Below, one piece after another: positions 19,436 through 28,063 of a stretch of 64,000 bases of DNA. The stretch lies in the NCBI GenBank assembly GCA_034044135.1, contig CP139021.1:4789635-4853634 (forward strand), written 5' to 3'. Made by a program: the position numbers and the translations under genes. How positions within the stretch are numbered: the first letter of the stretch is position 1; every line of letters begins with the position of its first letter. The DNA is from Flammeovirgaceae bacterium SG7u.111. GTDB taxonomy: Bacteria; Bacteroidota; Bacteroidia; Cytophagales; Flammeovirgaceae. The notes under the pieces were generated by a model, which worked only from the letters and a program-made list of their open reading frames with translations, searched no databases and had not been told where the DNA came from.

Positions 19436-19948
19436 CTATTCTACATCAAGAATCAGATTATACCTTCCTTTGACATAGAATTTGAAAGGATGTATTTTAG
19501 CTTCCATCGCTTGACCTATTTTTTCTTTGTCTCTGAAGGAATAACACTTTTCTTCAAAGCGAATGGAATCACTCCCCTTAAGCGATTCCAACAAAATGTA
19601 GTCTACATTTGCGAGATAATTCCCCGCATAGTAACACATTGTATTTTGAGATAAAATGCTAATGCTATACGTTAGAGAGTCAATAACGTCTATGTCTTCT
19701 ACATTAGTAACTGACTGGTCATAAGGACTCGAACCAAAAGGTCCTATTTTTTTTAGCGGATAAATAGTATCGAGTATATTCAAATAGATTGAAGGAGATT
19801 TTGTGGGTGAGAAGGGATCTTTTAATTTGACCTGAAAACAAATTTCATCATCCGTTTTATTTCTTACGTATATGTTGATGGCAGGATGACAACTCAAAAG
19901 TAAAAAGGATAAAGAAATTAATAAAACTATTTTCTGTTTCATTTTCAA
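19436..19948 (-). CDS. Hypothetical lipoprotein, paralogue A
   Basis: A 170-residue predicted lipoprotein of unknown function: a basic start, a hydrophobic stretch and a lipobox ending LLSC at about residue 20. The mature part starts HPAINIYVRNKTDDEICFQVKL and resembles the protein encoded just upstream (HIPYTIYVRNKSKKNVVLKFKL). Both share ILDTIYPLKKI/QLDTIYSLKKI, PYDQSV/PYSKSV plus VEDIDVIDSLTY/IEGIDKFDSVTY, and an ending in a D-x-E tail. The two genes are 24 bases apart and lie downstream of dnaX on the same strand, so they arose by tandem duplication. I recognise no family. Confidence 0.75.
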   Translation of the reverse strand: MKMKQKIVLLISLSFLLLSCHPAINIYVRNKTDDEICFQVKLKDPFSPTKSPSIYLNILDTIYPLKKIGPFGSSPYDQSVTNVEDIDVIDSLTYSISILSQNTMCYYAGNYLANVDYILLESLKGSDSIRFEEKCYSFRDKEKIGQAMEAKIHPFKFYVKGRYNLILDVE

Positions 19949-19972
19949 TGATTTACATAAAAAGGCTCATCT

Positions 19973-20461
19973 TCATTCTATATCAAAAACCCAATTATAC
20001 CGAGACTTGAAAGTAACAGAAAGTCGATGATTTTTATCCTTAACTTCATTTACAACTTCATCTTTATAATTATAATCCAAATAAATACTATCAACTCCTA
20101 TTGATGAACTTAACACAATGTATTCCACATTCGGACGATATTTTTTAGAAAAATAAAACATCGTTATCTCTGGCATAACATTTATGTTGTAAGTCACTGA
20201 ATCAAATTTATCTATGCCTTCGATATCCATAACCGACTTACTATAAGGGTTCGGCCTTACTAAACGATTGATTTTCTTCAAAGAGTAAATAGTATCCAAT
20301 TGGTTAAAATGAAAATCAGGCTCTAAATTCAGTTCATTCTTCAATTTGAATTTTAGAACAACATTTTTTTTGGACTTATTTCTAACATAAATAGTATATG
20401 GAATATGGCAACTTGATAGTAAGCAAAGAAGAGCAATCAACAAATAAAAAATGTTTTTCAT
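19973..20461 (-). CDS. Hypothetical lipoprotein, paralogue B
   Basis: A 162-residue predicted lipoprotein with signal segment MKNIFYLLIALLCLLSSC; an alternative in-frame ATG 18 bases upstream (20479) adds MLNFLN and would put the start only 10 bases after the dnaX stop. The mature region is a beta-rich sequence that aligns along its length with its neighbour at 19436-19948, so the two are tandem paralogues. The IYVRNKS opening suggests an extracellular or outer-membrane beta-sandwich, but no function can be given. Confidence 0.75.
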   Translation of the reverse strand: MKNIFYLLIALLCLLSSCHIPYTIYVRNKSKKNVVLKFKLKNELNLEPDFHFNQLDTIYSLKKINRLVRPNPYSKSVMDIEGIDKFDSVTYNINVMPEITMFYFSKKYRPNVEYIVLSSSIGVDSIYLDYNYKDEVVNEVKDKNHRLSVTFKSRYNWVFDIE

Positions 20462-20488
20462 GTTCAAAAAATTCAACATTAATACTTC

Positions 20489-22173
20489 CTAATCCACCTC
20501 CAACCCAAGCTTGTCCCTTAGCTCACTCAGAAGAGGAAATTTTTCGAGGAGGTACTCGTACTTTTCGTGGGAGGTGTAAGGTTCTAGCGTTCCTTTTGCC
20601 GCTTCGCCCACCGTGGCTTCAAACTCTATCACATCGTTTTTCAGCCTGGAGCTTAGCATCTGGTAGAGCATGGGAGTGAGCAGCCTGAACCGCTCTAGCA
20701 AGAGGCGGTTATTGAGCTTCACCACAATCTTGAACTCCCCTTGGAGGGAAAGTTCACCCTCATCCATTATGTACTGCTGTTGCTTATCGTTTACCTTCTT
20801 TTTTACCTCTTCTTTTATCTCGTTCCAGTGGGTCTGGAGTTTGTTAAGATCAAAAGGAGTTCGTCGGTTGCCCCGTTCACCTTCACGCTTGGCGCGCTCT
20901 TCGGCTTCTTGTTTTCGCTTCTGGTCATCCGCTTTTATCTTCTGCTTTACCTGGTCTATACTGGCGGGAACATTCGCCGTGGGCTTCACCGAAATACGGT
21001 TTTTCTTCCAAGCTAGCAGTTTGCTGCCTGTGAGGGGCTTTTCGTCGCTAACACTTTTTGCTACGCTATTTTTTTTTTACCCTGCATCTCCGCAGCCAAC
21101 TTTATCGCATTGTTGATGTGGCTCATCTTCATGAGCGCCACCTCCACATGGAGCCGTTGGTTTTTGCTGCTTTTGTAGTTCAGGTCGCATTGGCTACCTA
21201 TGTTGAGGGCAGTCATCAGGAAGGAAAGCTTGGCATCGACTGCTTGCTTTTTGTATTGTTCCCGCACATTGTCGGCAACTTCCAGCAGCTTGCTCGTTTC
21301 AGGGTCTTTGCAGACCATCAGGTTGCGCAAGTGCTCGCACAAGCCCGTAATGAACAAGTGCCCGTCAAAGCCCTTGCGGAGAATCTCATCAAAAATCGAC
21401 CATGCCTGCGTAAGGTCTTCGCCCATCAGCGCTTCGGTGATCTTGAAAAAGTAATCGTAATCGAGGATGTTGAGGTTTTCCAGCGTGCCTTTGTAGGTCA
21501 CATTCTTGTCGGTAGAAAACGTCACAATCATATCAAAAAGCGAAAGCGCATCACGAAGCGCACCGTCGGCTTTTTGGGCAATGAGGAACAACGCCTCAGG
21601 CTCGGCAGTAATGCCCTCTTTTTGGGCAATCCGTGCCAAGTGGTCGGCTATGTCCTGTACAGAGATTCGGTTGAAATCGAAAATCTGGCAACGCGACAAA
21701 ATCGTAGGAATCACCTTGTGCTTTTCCGTAGTCGCCAAAATGAAAATGGCATACGGCGGCGGCTCCTCCAGCGTCTTCAAAAACGCATTGAAGGCCGCAT
21801 TGGAAAGCATGTGCACCTCATCTATAATATACACCTTGTACTTGCCCGACTGAGGCGGGTAGCGCACTTGGTCAACTAAGTTCCGAATATCTTCGACAGA
21901 GTTGTTAGATGCGGCATCAAGTTCATAGATATTAAATGAGTTGGACTGATCGAGCACCGTTTCTTCGGTCTGCTCTTCGTGGTTGATCTTCCGTGCAAGA
22001 ATCCGTGCACAAGTAGTCTTGCCCACGCCCCTTGGCCCGCAAAAAAGAAACGCTTGCGCCAAGTGGTTGCTCTCGATCGCATTTTGCAGTGTGGTAGTGA
22101 TATGCGACTGCCCTACCACATCTTCAAAAGACACGGGACGGTACTTCCTAGCCGATACTACAAAATTTTCCAT
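20489..22173 (-). CDS. dnaX: DNA polymerase III subunit tau/gamma, expressed through a -1 shift at an A10 run
   Basis: The clamp-loader ATPase. The zero frame runs from 22173 to a TAG at 21061 and gives a 370-residue gamma-like product. It has Walker A (GPRGVGKTTCA), Walker B (YIIDEVHMLS), the sensor region (FILATTEKHKVIPTILSRCQIFDF) and an alpha-helical collar domain. Just before that stop is a run of ten A. The -1 frame then continues without interruption to 20489 and encodes a Lys/Glu-rich tail and a C-terminal domain (QGEFKIVVKLNNRLLLERF), so slippage gives a tau-like product of 561 residues. This is the arrangement known in E. coli (ribosomal -1 frameshift) and Thermus (transcriptional slippage). 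A sequencing miscount in the homopolymer is the alternative explanation. Confidence 0.88.
21061..21080 (-). promoter_or_regulatory. Slippage site in dnaX: A10 run followed by an in-frame stop
   Basis: On the coding strand the codons read GGT AAA AAA AAA ATA GCG TAG. The ten A (21069-21078) contain the A-AAA-AAA heptamer in the correct phase for -1 slipping, and the zero-frame stop follows two codons later. In the -1 frame the next codons are open (AAT AGC GTA GCA). Downstream, GTTAGC and GCTAGC can pair as a 6-bp stem around a smaller loop, a possible stimulator; that pairing is a suggestion only. Confidence 0.7.
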
Positions 22174-22824
22174 GGCGCAAGTTAGTAATTCCCACCAAAT
22201 TTAGGGAAGCCCAAAGAGGGAAATTTGACATTGTAAAAACAGTGAGGAGACATTTTTTGCACAACCCATTGGTAATCAGAAAGAGTTGGCGATAATTTTT
22301 CTTGGGCGCACTCTCGCAATGCCCGTCCCGGGTGGTCAAGCCACCCCACACACCAGCCATTTCGGTCTTGCCCTACCCTCTTTCCCCAGTGCGCACAAAT
22401 CGTTTTGCCGCCAGCCGTTCCCCATACCTTTCTCCTTTATCACTAATCTTGGTACATCATCGAACTACTCTCTCAAGGAAGAACCTAGCTTTTTCATCCT
22501 AACTCCCAACCGTCCACCTAAACGATGTTACAAATCCATTTTTTATAGGATAATATTACCCATATATCTAAACAATATTTGGCGAAAGGCGCATGGCCCA
22601 ATAGATAAGGCAAGGTATTACCAAAAGGTTAAATGAATGTAAAATACCAAAGAAACTACTTTATTAGAATAATACAATTATTTTGGGTAAATTATCCAAT
22701 TTTAAAAAACTACAAAACATTTAATTATACAAATATTTTATTGCACTTTTCCATAAAAACCTATGATAAACCTGTAAATCTTAAAAAAAAATAGATTTTA
22801 ATCTGAAATTAAACACTCCATTTG
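22174..22824. other. 650-bp intergenic region upstream of dnaX
   Basis: No convincing gene. The dnaX-proximal part (22300-22400) is GC-richer than its surroundings and includes a small hairpin (GGTGG-tcaag-CCACC near 22331). The rest, 22500-22824, is very AT-rich with frequent stops in all frames. It ends at the promoter of the candidate small RNA. Confidence 0.6.
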
Positions 22825-22854
22825 TTGCGTGGAATAAATAATTTAGTACATTTG
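22825..22854 (+). promoter_or_regulatory. Bacteroidota-type promoter for a candidate small RNA
   Basis: TTG at 22825-22827 and TACATTTG at 22847-22854, separated by 19 bases, match the Bacteroidota -33/-7 consensus (TTG, 19-21 bases, TAnnTTTG). No + strand gene follows for about 9 kb, so the promoter should serve the structured segment directly downstream. Confidence 0.7.
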
Positions 22855-22860
22855 TATCGA

Positions 22861-22956
22861 AGCAAATATTTAGTGTTTTGCACTAAATAATTCTTTTTCA
22901 TAGCTGGTTGAAAGAATCACAAGGGGTAGATGAACATCTACCCTTGTGTCTTTTCT
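22861..22956 (+). ncRNA. Candidate stand-alone small RNA of three consecutive hairpins
   Basis: A roughly 95-base segment that starts about 7 bases after a consensus promoter and ends in a terminator. Hairpin 1 is a perfect 9-bp stem (TATTTAGTG 22867-22875 with CACTAAATA 22881-22889, loop TTTTG). Hairpin 2 has a 7-bp stem (ATTCTTT 22890-22896 with AAAGAAT 22911-22917). Hairpin 3 (22918-22948) is a 14-bp stem with one bulged G. It contains no open reading frame of note and lies between two - strand genes. I do not recognise it as 6S RNA, tmRNA, RNase P RNA or SRP RNA; its size and shape suggest a trans-acting regulator. The exact start is an estimate. Confidence 0.6.
22918..22956 (+). terminator. 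Terminator hairpin of the candidate small RNA
   Basis: Arms 22918-22932 and 22935-22948 pair with one bulged G (CACAAGGGGTAGATG against CATCTACCCTTGTG) and are followed by TCTTTTCT at 22949-22956. On the other strand no T run follows, so it is oriented mainly for + strand transcription. Confidence 0.7.
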
Positions 22957-23011
22957 AGGGGCCAAGTTTTATAAACCAAAGCACCCCTAAATAAACCAAT
23001 CAGGAATCCAA

Positions 23012-24232
23012 TCAATTTGACTTACTTCCATCTCTCAAATCTTCAGGTCGGCTGTATTGCGGATCGGAGAGCAGATCATAATCCGTCAGGCTCAATACAA
23101 ATGCTTTCAGGGCCACTTTATCATCCTTATTTAACCTAACACCACCTCTTTTCACCTGCTTCATGAGTGGGTGCGCATTTTGTGTATCCACCAATCCATC
23201 CGAATAAAAATCTATTACTTCATCTAGCGATGTGTAGCGGCCATCGTGCATGTAGGGGCTTCGCACAGCAGCATTAATGAGCGATGGTGCTCGGTAAGCT
23301 CCTTTGTCTTTCACATCAGCCGTAATGGCAAAGCGGTCTTTGGAGTCGAAAAATGATTTATCTTTAGCATTGTTGTAAAACAGATTGGTGGTCATCAGTA
23401 CCGAACCGCCATGACAGTGAAAGCAATCACCCTCTTCTGAAAAAAACAATTCCATTCCCCTTGTTTCCAAAGCAGTAAGTTCGGCTTCTTCCCGCATGTA
23501 CTGATGGAACTTACTTCGGTACGAAACGATGCTCCGCACAAACTGGGCAATCGCCTTGCTTATCCTATCGATATTGACCTCTTCACTTCCAAAAGCATCT
23601 CGGAACATAGGCTTGTAGCTATCAATCCCTGCAATGGTTTTTACCGTTTGCTCTATGCTCCCGTTCATTTCGTGAGGCGCAGCTATGCTCATCCACACCA
23701 AAGATTCTATGTTTTGATAATGAAAACTACTGTCCGCCGGAACTTGATAACTGGACGAACCTAGCAATTCATTGTCTTCATGCACAAACCCGTTCCACAA
23801 ATACCCTTTATGGTTATAGACCAAGTTTACCAGAGCCATCCCTGTGTGCGAAGTCTGCTTTCCTTCGGGGTACGTTGCCGAAGGCAGTCCTTTTGGATAA
23901 ACCTGATCAGCCTCTACTGGGGCAAAATCGAAGCCTTTTTCCTGATTGTGGCATGAACTACAGCTCATGAGCGAGTCGGGGTGCGTCCTGCCCGAAAGGC
24001 GACCATCGTAGAATAGATACCTCCCCAGCTTCACTCCTTCTACCGTCATCGGGTTATCGGAAGGAATGTTCAAGTTACGAGGGAAATAATCCATATCGGG
24101 AAACTCATAGGGAGTGGGCAAATAAAACTCCGTTTCCCCAGTGCTTGGGTTCACATCTTGTTGGCAAGCATTGAATATCGCCAACCCAAAAAACAACGTT
24201 GAACAAAAAAGTAACAATCTAGCAGTTTTCAT
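23012..24232 (-). CDS. Di-heme cytochrome c peroxidase/MauG family protein, probable MbnH-type partner
   Basis: A 406-residue lipoprotein (signal ending IFNAC) of the bacterial di-heme cytochrome c peroxidase/MauG superfamily. Two c-type heme motifs are visible: CSSCH (about residue 92) and CFHCH (about residue 272). The regions YRAPSLINAAVRSPYMHDGRYTS and LSGRTHPDSLMSCS are typical of the family. It is encoded 41 bases downstream of an MbnP-like gene on the same strand. In characterised MbnPH pairs the di-heme enzyme oxidises a Trp of MbnP to kynurenine, allowing copper binding. The same role here is inferred from pairing and family, not proven. Confidence 0.85.
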   Translation of the reverse strand: MKTARLLLFCSTLFFGLAIFNACQQDVNPSTGETEFYLPTPYEFPDMDYFPRNLNIPSDNPMTVEGVKLGRYLFYDGRLSGRTHPDSLMSCSSCHNQEKGFDFAPVEADQVYPKGLPSATYPEGKQTSHTGMALVNLVYNHKGYLWNGFVHEDNELLGSSSYQVPADSSFHYQNIESLVWMSIAAPHEMNGSIEQTVKTIAGIDSYKPMFRDAFGSEEVNIDRISKAIAQFVRSIVSYRSKFHQYMREEAELTALETRGMELFFSEEGDCFHCHGGSVLMTTNLFYNNAKDKSFFDSKDRFAITADVKDKGAYRAPSLINAAVRSPYMHDGRYTSLDEVIDFYSDGLVDTQNAHPLMKQVKRGGVRLNKDDKVALKAFVLSLTDYDLLSDPQYSRPEDLRDGSKSN

Positions 24233-24273
24233 TTATAGAATAGTTGAGGTTGGTAGGAATAATTTGATAATAA

Positions 24274-25092
24274 TCAGAAGGCCATTGGAGGCAAGATGGA
24301 AAAAACATCTTTTCCATTTTCGCAAGCCAAGCCCATCGCTTCTTGGTTTTGCATGATCTTGCCCCCTATTTGGTCCAGATCATAGATAGTAGGATTTTCA
24401 AACCATTTATCTACATTCATCACTAGCGTGATCGAATTATTTTTCTCTTTTTCAAACTGGAATCCCTCCAAAGGAAGCGTGACTTCAAACCAATTTTGGA
24501 CAAAACCAATGACTTCTCCTTGTCCATTCCTCCTCTGCCCCACTCCCAAATGCAAGTTGAAAGCATCTCGCTCTTGGCTGGCATTTTCCCAAAAGCCATT
24601 GAGCTTCATGTAATGATAGCCGCCCTCTTTACCTCCCAAATGCATGGGCCAGAGCATGTCGCTTTCGGGTGGGTCGGTAAACTGGTAAGGCTTGTTTTTT
24701 TCACCCCTCAAACCAAAAGTAAAAGCAATAGCAGTATAATTCCCTTCAGGTAACTCATCGGCAATTTCCCAGCTTAGGCTTTCTGGAATATCCGTATCTA
24801 CGTAATGGGAAAAGCCTTTTGAATCTAGCCGAAGCTCCTCCCCACTTTCCTTCACCAATTGTACATCTGAAATAAACCACTGAATCTCATTTACTTCGTA
24901 GCGATTTCCAGCTGCATTGATATACATCAACGTATCTACCACCAGCGGCTTTCCCTCTACCCAGTGCTCAAATTCTAAAACCACCCCCATTTCTTGCTTG
25001 GCAACCTCTTGCTTCACTTGGGCGCATTGCATGCAGAATAGAAGGGGGAATAATATAAATAAGGCAATCGAACAATTTTTAAATGAAAACAT
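24274..25092 (-). CDS. MbnP-like copper-binding lipoprotein
   Basis: A 272-residue lipoprotein (Met at 25092, or an upstream in-frame Met at 25101) with lipobox LLFCMQC. The mature domain fits the MbnP family: VLEFEHWVEGKPL near the N-terminus, NEIQWFISDVQL, GFSHYVDTDIPESLSWEI, a LWPMHLGGKEGGYHYMKLNG segment (several His and Met) and AFNLHLGVGQRR. MbnP proteins bind copper in the periplasm after Trp oxidation by MbnH. Several Trp remain as candidates for modification. It forms a two-gene unit with the di-heme enzyme downstream. Confidence 0.85.
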   Translation of the reverse strand: MFSFKNCSIALFILFPLLFCMQCAQVKQEVAKQEMGVVLEFEHWVEGKPLVVDTLMYINAAGNRYEVNEIQWFISDVQLVKESGEELRLDSKGFSHYVDTDIPESLSWEIADELPEGNYTAIAFTFGLRGEKNKPYQFTDPPESDMLWPMHLGGKEGGYHYMKLNGFWENASQERDAFNLHLGVGQRRNGQGEVIGFVQNWFEVTLPLEGFQFEKEKNNSITLVMNVDKWFENPTIYDLDQIGGKIMQNQEAMGLACENGKDVFSILPPMAF

Positions 25093-25278
25093 GGCTCTCA
25101 TTTTAGTAGGTTAAAAAAGTGATGGAGGTGATTCACTTATCTCATCAACTCAAGGTCCTGCTTATCGGCAAAAACCTTCTCATAGATCACACATAAAATT
25201 ACCAAAGGGTTGGGTGGGAAATTGGGGAATTTGACCAAAAAGGTGATTTGTACCACAAAGGAATGAGTTTGTGCTATT

Positions 25279-25320
25279 AAAAAACCGCCTGCCGTGTATT
25301 TCTACACAACTAGGCGGCAT
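25279..25320 (-). terminator. Terminator of the glycogen debranching enzyme gene
   Basis: Read on the - strand, CCGCCT and AGGCGG (25312-25317 and 25285-25290) form an outer stem, with an inner TGTGTA/TACACG stem, followed by T6 (25279-25284 on the + strand as A6). It lies 33-74 bases after the stop at 25353. Confidence 0.75.
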
Positions 25321-25352
25321 TGCTAACTAACTTAAGATGTTCGTTGAATTAT

Positions 25353-27416
25353 TTAGCTCCAGCTATAAGACTTGAAAAGCTTAACCCTAGAGGAACTACT
25401 GTTCCTGAAAGCTGAGATTCTTGAAAATGGATTGGAAAACCTCATTCCTTCTTCATCTGACTCTCTATCAAAAAAACCTTTTGGGGTTTCTTCTTGAACA
25501 AGCTCTACTTTTTTCTTTTTCTTGAACACCTCATTGCCCACTCCCGCTCTTAGCAATTCTCCAATTGCCCTAGCACTTGCTACCTTTCTGGCAGGCATCA
25601 CCTTCTCGTTGTATTCAAATACATCCGATACACTCCCGAGGCAATGCTCGCCAAGATGTGGTTCAAACGATCTGAAAACCTCTCTGGCATGGTACTCGCC
25701 CCGCTCTTCGTCTAGCCTTACGGTAGCATCTATGTACAAGCCCAACAACCATGTGAGAGCTACTTTGGGCAGGTCTTCGTCCCATTGCGACGCATTGAAT
25801 CCCGACATTAGCCCTGCACTTGTATAAAGTCTACCGTTAATGTGTTTATAAATTTTTCGAGCTTTCAGCCCTTCTAGCACAGGAAATGGCAATGCGATAG
25901 CCAATAGCTGACCCACCCTAAACCTTTCGTCCTTATCTTCTCCCTCTACCGAATCGTAAAGGTAATCTTCCGAAGTATTCCAGAATGTTTTTACAAAACT
26001 TTTCTTCACCTCACCAGCCATACTCCGGTACGTACCCGAGCTTTGGTTCTTATTGGTAAGATCAAGCAAATAGCTATATGCCTTGAGTGCATTATACCAG
26101 AGAGCATTTATCTCTACCAACTTCCCACTTCTTGTTTCCTTGTCGTCGTAGCTCAAACAGCTCATACCGCTCTTTACCACGCTGGCTGTTACCAGCCCGT
26201 CCATATCTACCCTCAAGCCCGAATGAACCCCGGCCCTAAACCATTCTATCACCTTGCGCATAACGTGCATTATCTCCTTGCGCACAAAATCTATATCGCC
26301 CGTAAACTTGCAATACTCATATGCAGCGTTAAACAGCCACAAGGGGGCATCTATAGCCAAGGTAGCATCTACGCCTTGTTTCCTGCTCAAAAAATCCTCT
26401 TCTATTTTTTGAGCCCAATAGCTCAGTATGTTTTTGGCATCTCCGTAGCGACCCGAAGCTAAGCACAGACCGGGAAGCGCCATTAACGAGTCTCTCGCCG
26501 TTTCTCCAGACCAATGGTAGCCAGAAAGAATATTCCGTTGATTTTTGCCAGCATACACTATAAACTGGTCTCCAGCTAACACAAGCTGCTCCATAAATTC
26601 GTCATCGTAATTGAGGCTTGTGGTCAGCACTTGTCTTCTTGCCCGTTCTTTTTCCATCAAAGAAAATGCATTTTGAAAAGCAACATTTTCTAAAGAAACT
26701 GTAATTCCAAGTTTCTCTCCTGGAGCTAGGTTCAAACTAAAACTTCCCGGTGTGAACAGGTCTTCACAGTTCCCTTCTTGCCCAGGCTCACCTTCAAGGT
26801 ATTCAAACTGATAATACCAATCGGGCTTATGTTTAAAAGAAGCCCCAGGCACATTCACAAACAAACCTGGCACTTGGTCACTGGCATGATACTCTAGCTG
26901 TCCAAGCTTAAAATCGGCTACTGGGCTCATTGTATCAGCAGCATTTCGCAACTCGCTCACGTCCCTTGCCCCTATGAGCGGGCAAAGCTCCATGGTAAAG
27001 CTATTTGGAGCTTCGAGTACTTCATAGATAATCACCACCGTGTTTTCCCCAGAAATAGCGGCAAATGTTTTCTTAAGCGTGATATCTCCAACCTTGTAGG
27101 TAAGCGAAGGGAACAAGCTCCGCTTAAATTGTTGCATAAACAGATGCCCATTTGGATAAACTGCATTGAGGTACTTGTTGGAAGCAAGCTCTATCCGTTT
27201 ATCACCCATCACTATCGTTTCATCAAGCTTCGATAGCATGTTCAAGGGTTCATCGAAACCAGGCACTGCCGCAACTAGCAGTCCGTGGTACCTTCTTCTG
27301 TTTGCCCCGGTCACAGTGGAGCTAGTCCAGCCTCCAAGACCGTTGCTTTCAACCCACTCAGATTCTGTAGCACGGTTGAAATCTCTTAAAACTTTTTGGT
27401 TAACAGTTAAATTCAT
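25353..27416 (-). CDS. Glycogen debranching enzyme (amylo-alpha-1,6-glucosidase)
   Basis: A 687-residue cytoplasmic enzyme of the bacterial/archaeal glycogen debranching type. The N-terminal domain begins WVESNGLGGWTSSTVTGANRRRYHGLLVAA, the hallmark of the family. The C-terminal alpha/alpha barrel includes ILSGYHWSGETARDSLMALPGLCLASGRY and GVDATLAIDAPLWLFNAAYEYCKF, which hold the likely catalytic acids. The chain ends with a basic, Ser-rich tail of about 40 residues. It hydrolyses alpha-1,6 branch points of glycogen. It has its own terminator, and the next gene upstream is an insertion sequence 665 bases away. Confidence 0.93.
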   Translation of the reverse strand: MNLTVNQKVLRDFNRATESEWVESNGLGGWTSSTVTGANRRRYHGLLVAAVPGFDEPLNMLSKLDETIVMGDKRIELASNKYLNAVYPNGHLFMQQFKRSLFPSLTYKVGDITLKKTFAAISGENTVVIIYEVLEAPNSFTMELCPLIGARDVSELRNAADTMSPVADFKLGQLEYHASDQVPGLFVNVPGASFKHKPDWYYQFEYLEGEPGQEGNCEDLFTPGSFSLNLAPGEKLGITVSLENVAFQNAFSLMEKERARRQVLTTSLNYDDEFMEQLVLAGDQFIVYAGKNQRNILSGYHWSGETARDSLMALPGLCLASGRYGDAKNILSYWAQKIEEDFLSRKQGVDATLAIDAPLWLFNAAYEYCKFTGDIDFVRKEIMHVMRKVIEWFRAGVHSGLRVDMDGLVTASVVKSGMSCLSYDDKETRSGKLVEINALWYNALKAYSYLLDLTNKNQSSGTYRSMAGEVKKSFVKTFWNTSEDYLYDSVEGEDKDERFRVGQLLAIALPFPVLEGLKARKIYKHINGRLYTSAGLMSGFNASQWDEDLPKVALTWLLGLYIDATVRLDEERGEYHAREVFRSFEPHLGEHCLGSVSDVFEYNEKVMPARKVASARAIGELLRAGVGNEVFKKKKKVELVQEETPKGFFDRESDEEGMRFSNPFSRISAFRNSSSSRVKLFKSYSWS

Positions 27417-28060
27417 GTCAGGACGTAATTAAAGGATTCACATATAATGGATACTCTTGTTAGTCGGATTGGTTCTTTTATATGAATCTGTAAACAGGGA
27501 AGCTAGAAAATAGCCCGCCCCAAAAAATAAGCTTATGCACCAGATAAGAAACATACCATAATAAAACCTATAAAAAGGTTTTCCAATGGCAAAAGCTAAG
27601 GTTTATGAAAGTAATGTGCTAATGAATCGATTTTACACCAAAGTGATGCAAAACTTAATATTTGATGGTCTGAAAAACTTTATTACTTGAATATACAACA
27701 TCTAAATCAATTAGAAAAACAAGGTGAGTTTATGTGTAATGACACTTAATTTTTTCCTAACACATTAATTTATAGCTATATACATCCCTAACACATAAAT
27801 AAGGACAATTGTTCATAAGGTTACCTCAAAAACAACGTGTTAATTTTCCATGAAAAATACAGAAGATTCTTAGTTAGTTGACATATTTTTTTTACCCGCC
27901 TTTTTAAAAACAGATTTCAAATAGTGTAAAACCAAAACTTATACTCCTCATCAACAGACTATTAATATTTCAACCTCAAAACAGCCGCTAGCTTTTTTAC
28001 AGGCTAAAAACAATAATAAGTTTACACGATATTAAAAAGAGAAGAAATTCTAGAAAAAAC
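27417..28060. other. 640-bp AT-rich intergenic region
   Basis: Between the debranching enzyme start and the insertion sequence. All frames have frequent stops and there is no structure beyond a short hairpin near 27567-27582 (AAACCT/AGGTTT). No consensus TAnnTTTG promoter was found on either strand. Confidence 0.6.
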
Positions 28061-28063
28061 TAA

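Noticed and set aside
21058-21879. 273-codon + strand frame opposite dnaX
   Set aside because: It is a shadow of the dnaX coding strand; its His/Arg/Val-rich composition is typical of antisense frames.
22148-22360. 70-codon - strand frame upstream of dnaX (MAGVWGGLTTRDGH...)
   Set aside because: It overlaps the dnaX start and the GC-rich hairpin patch and has no recognisable protein features.
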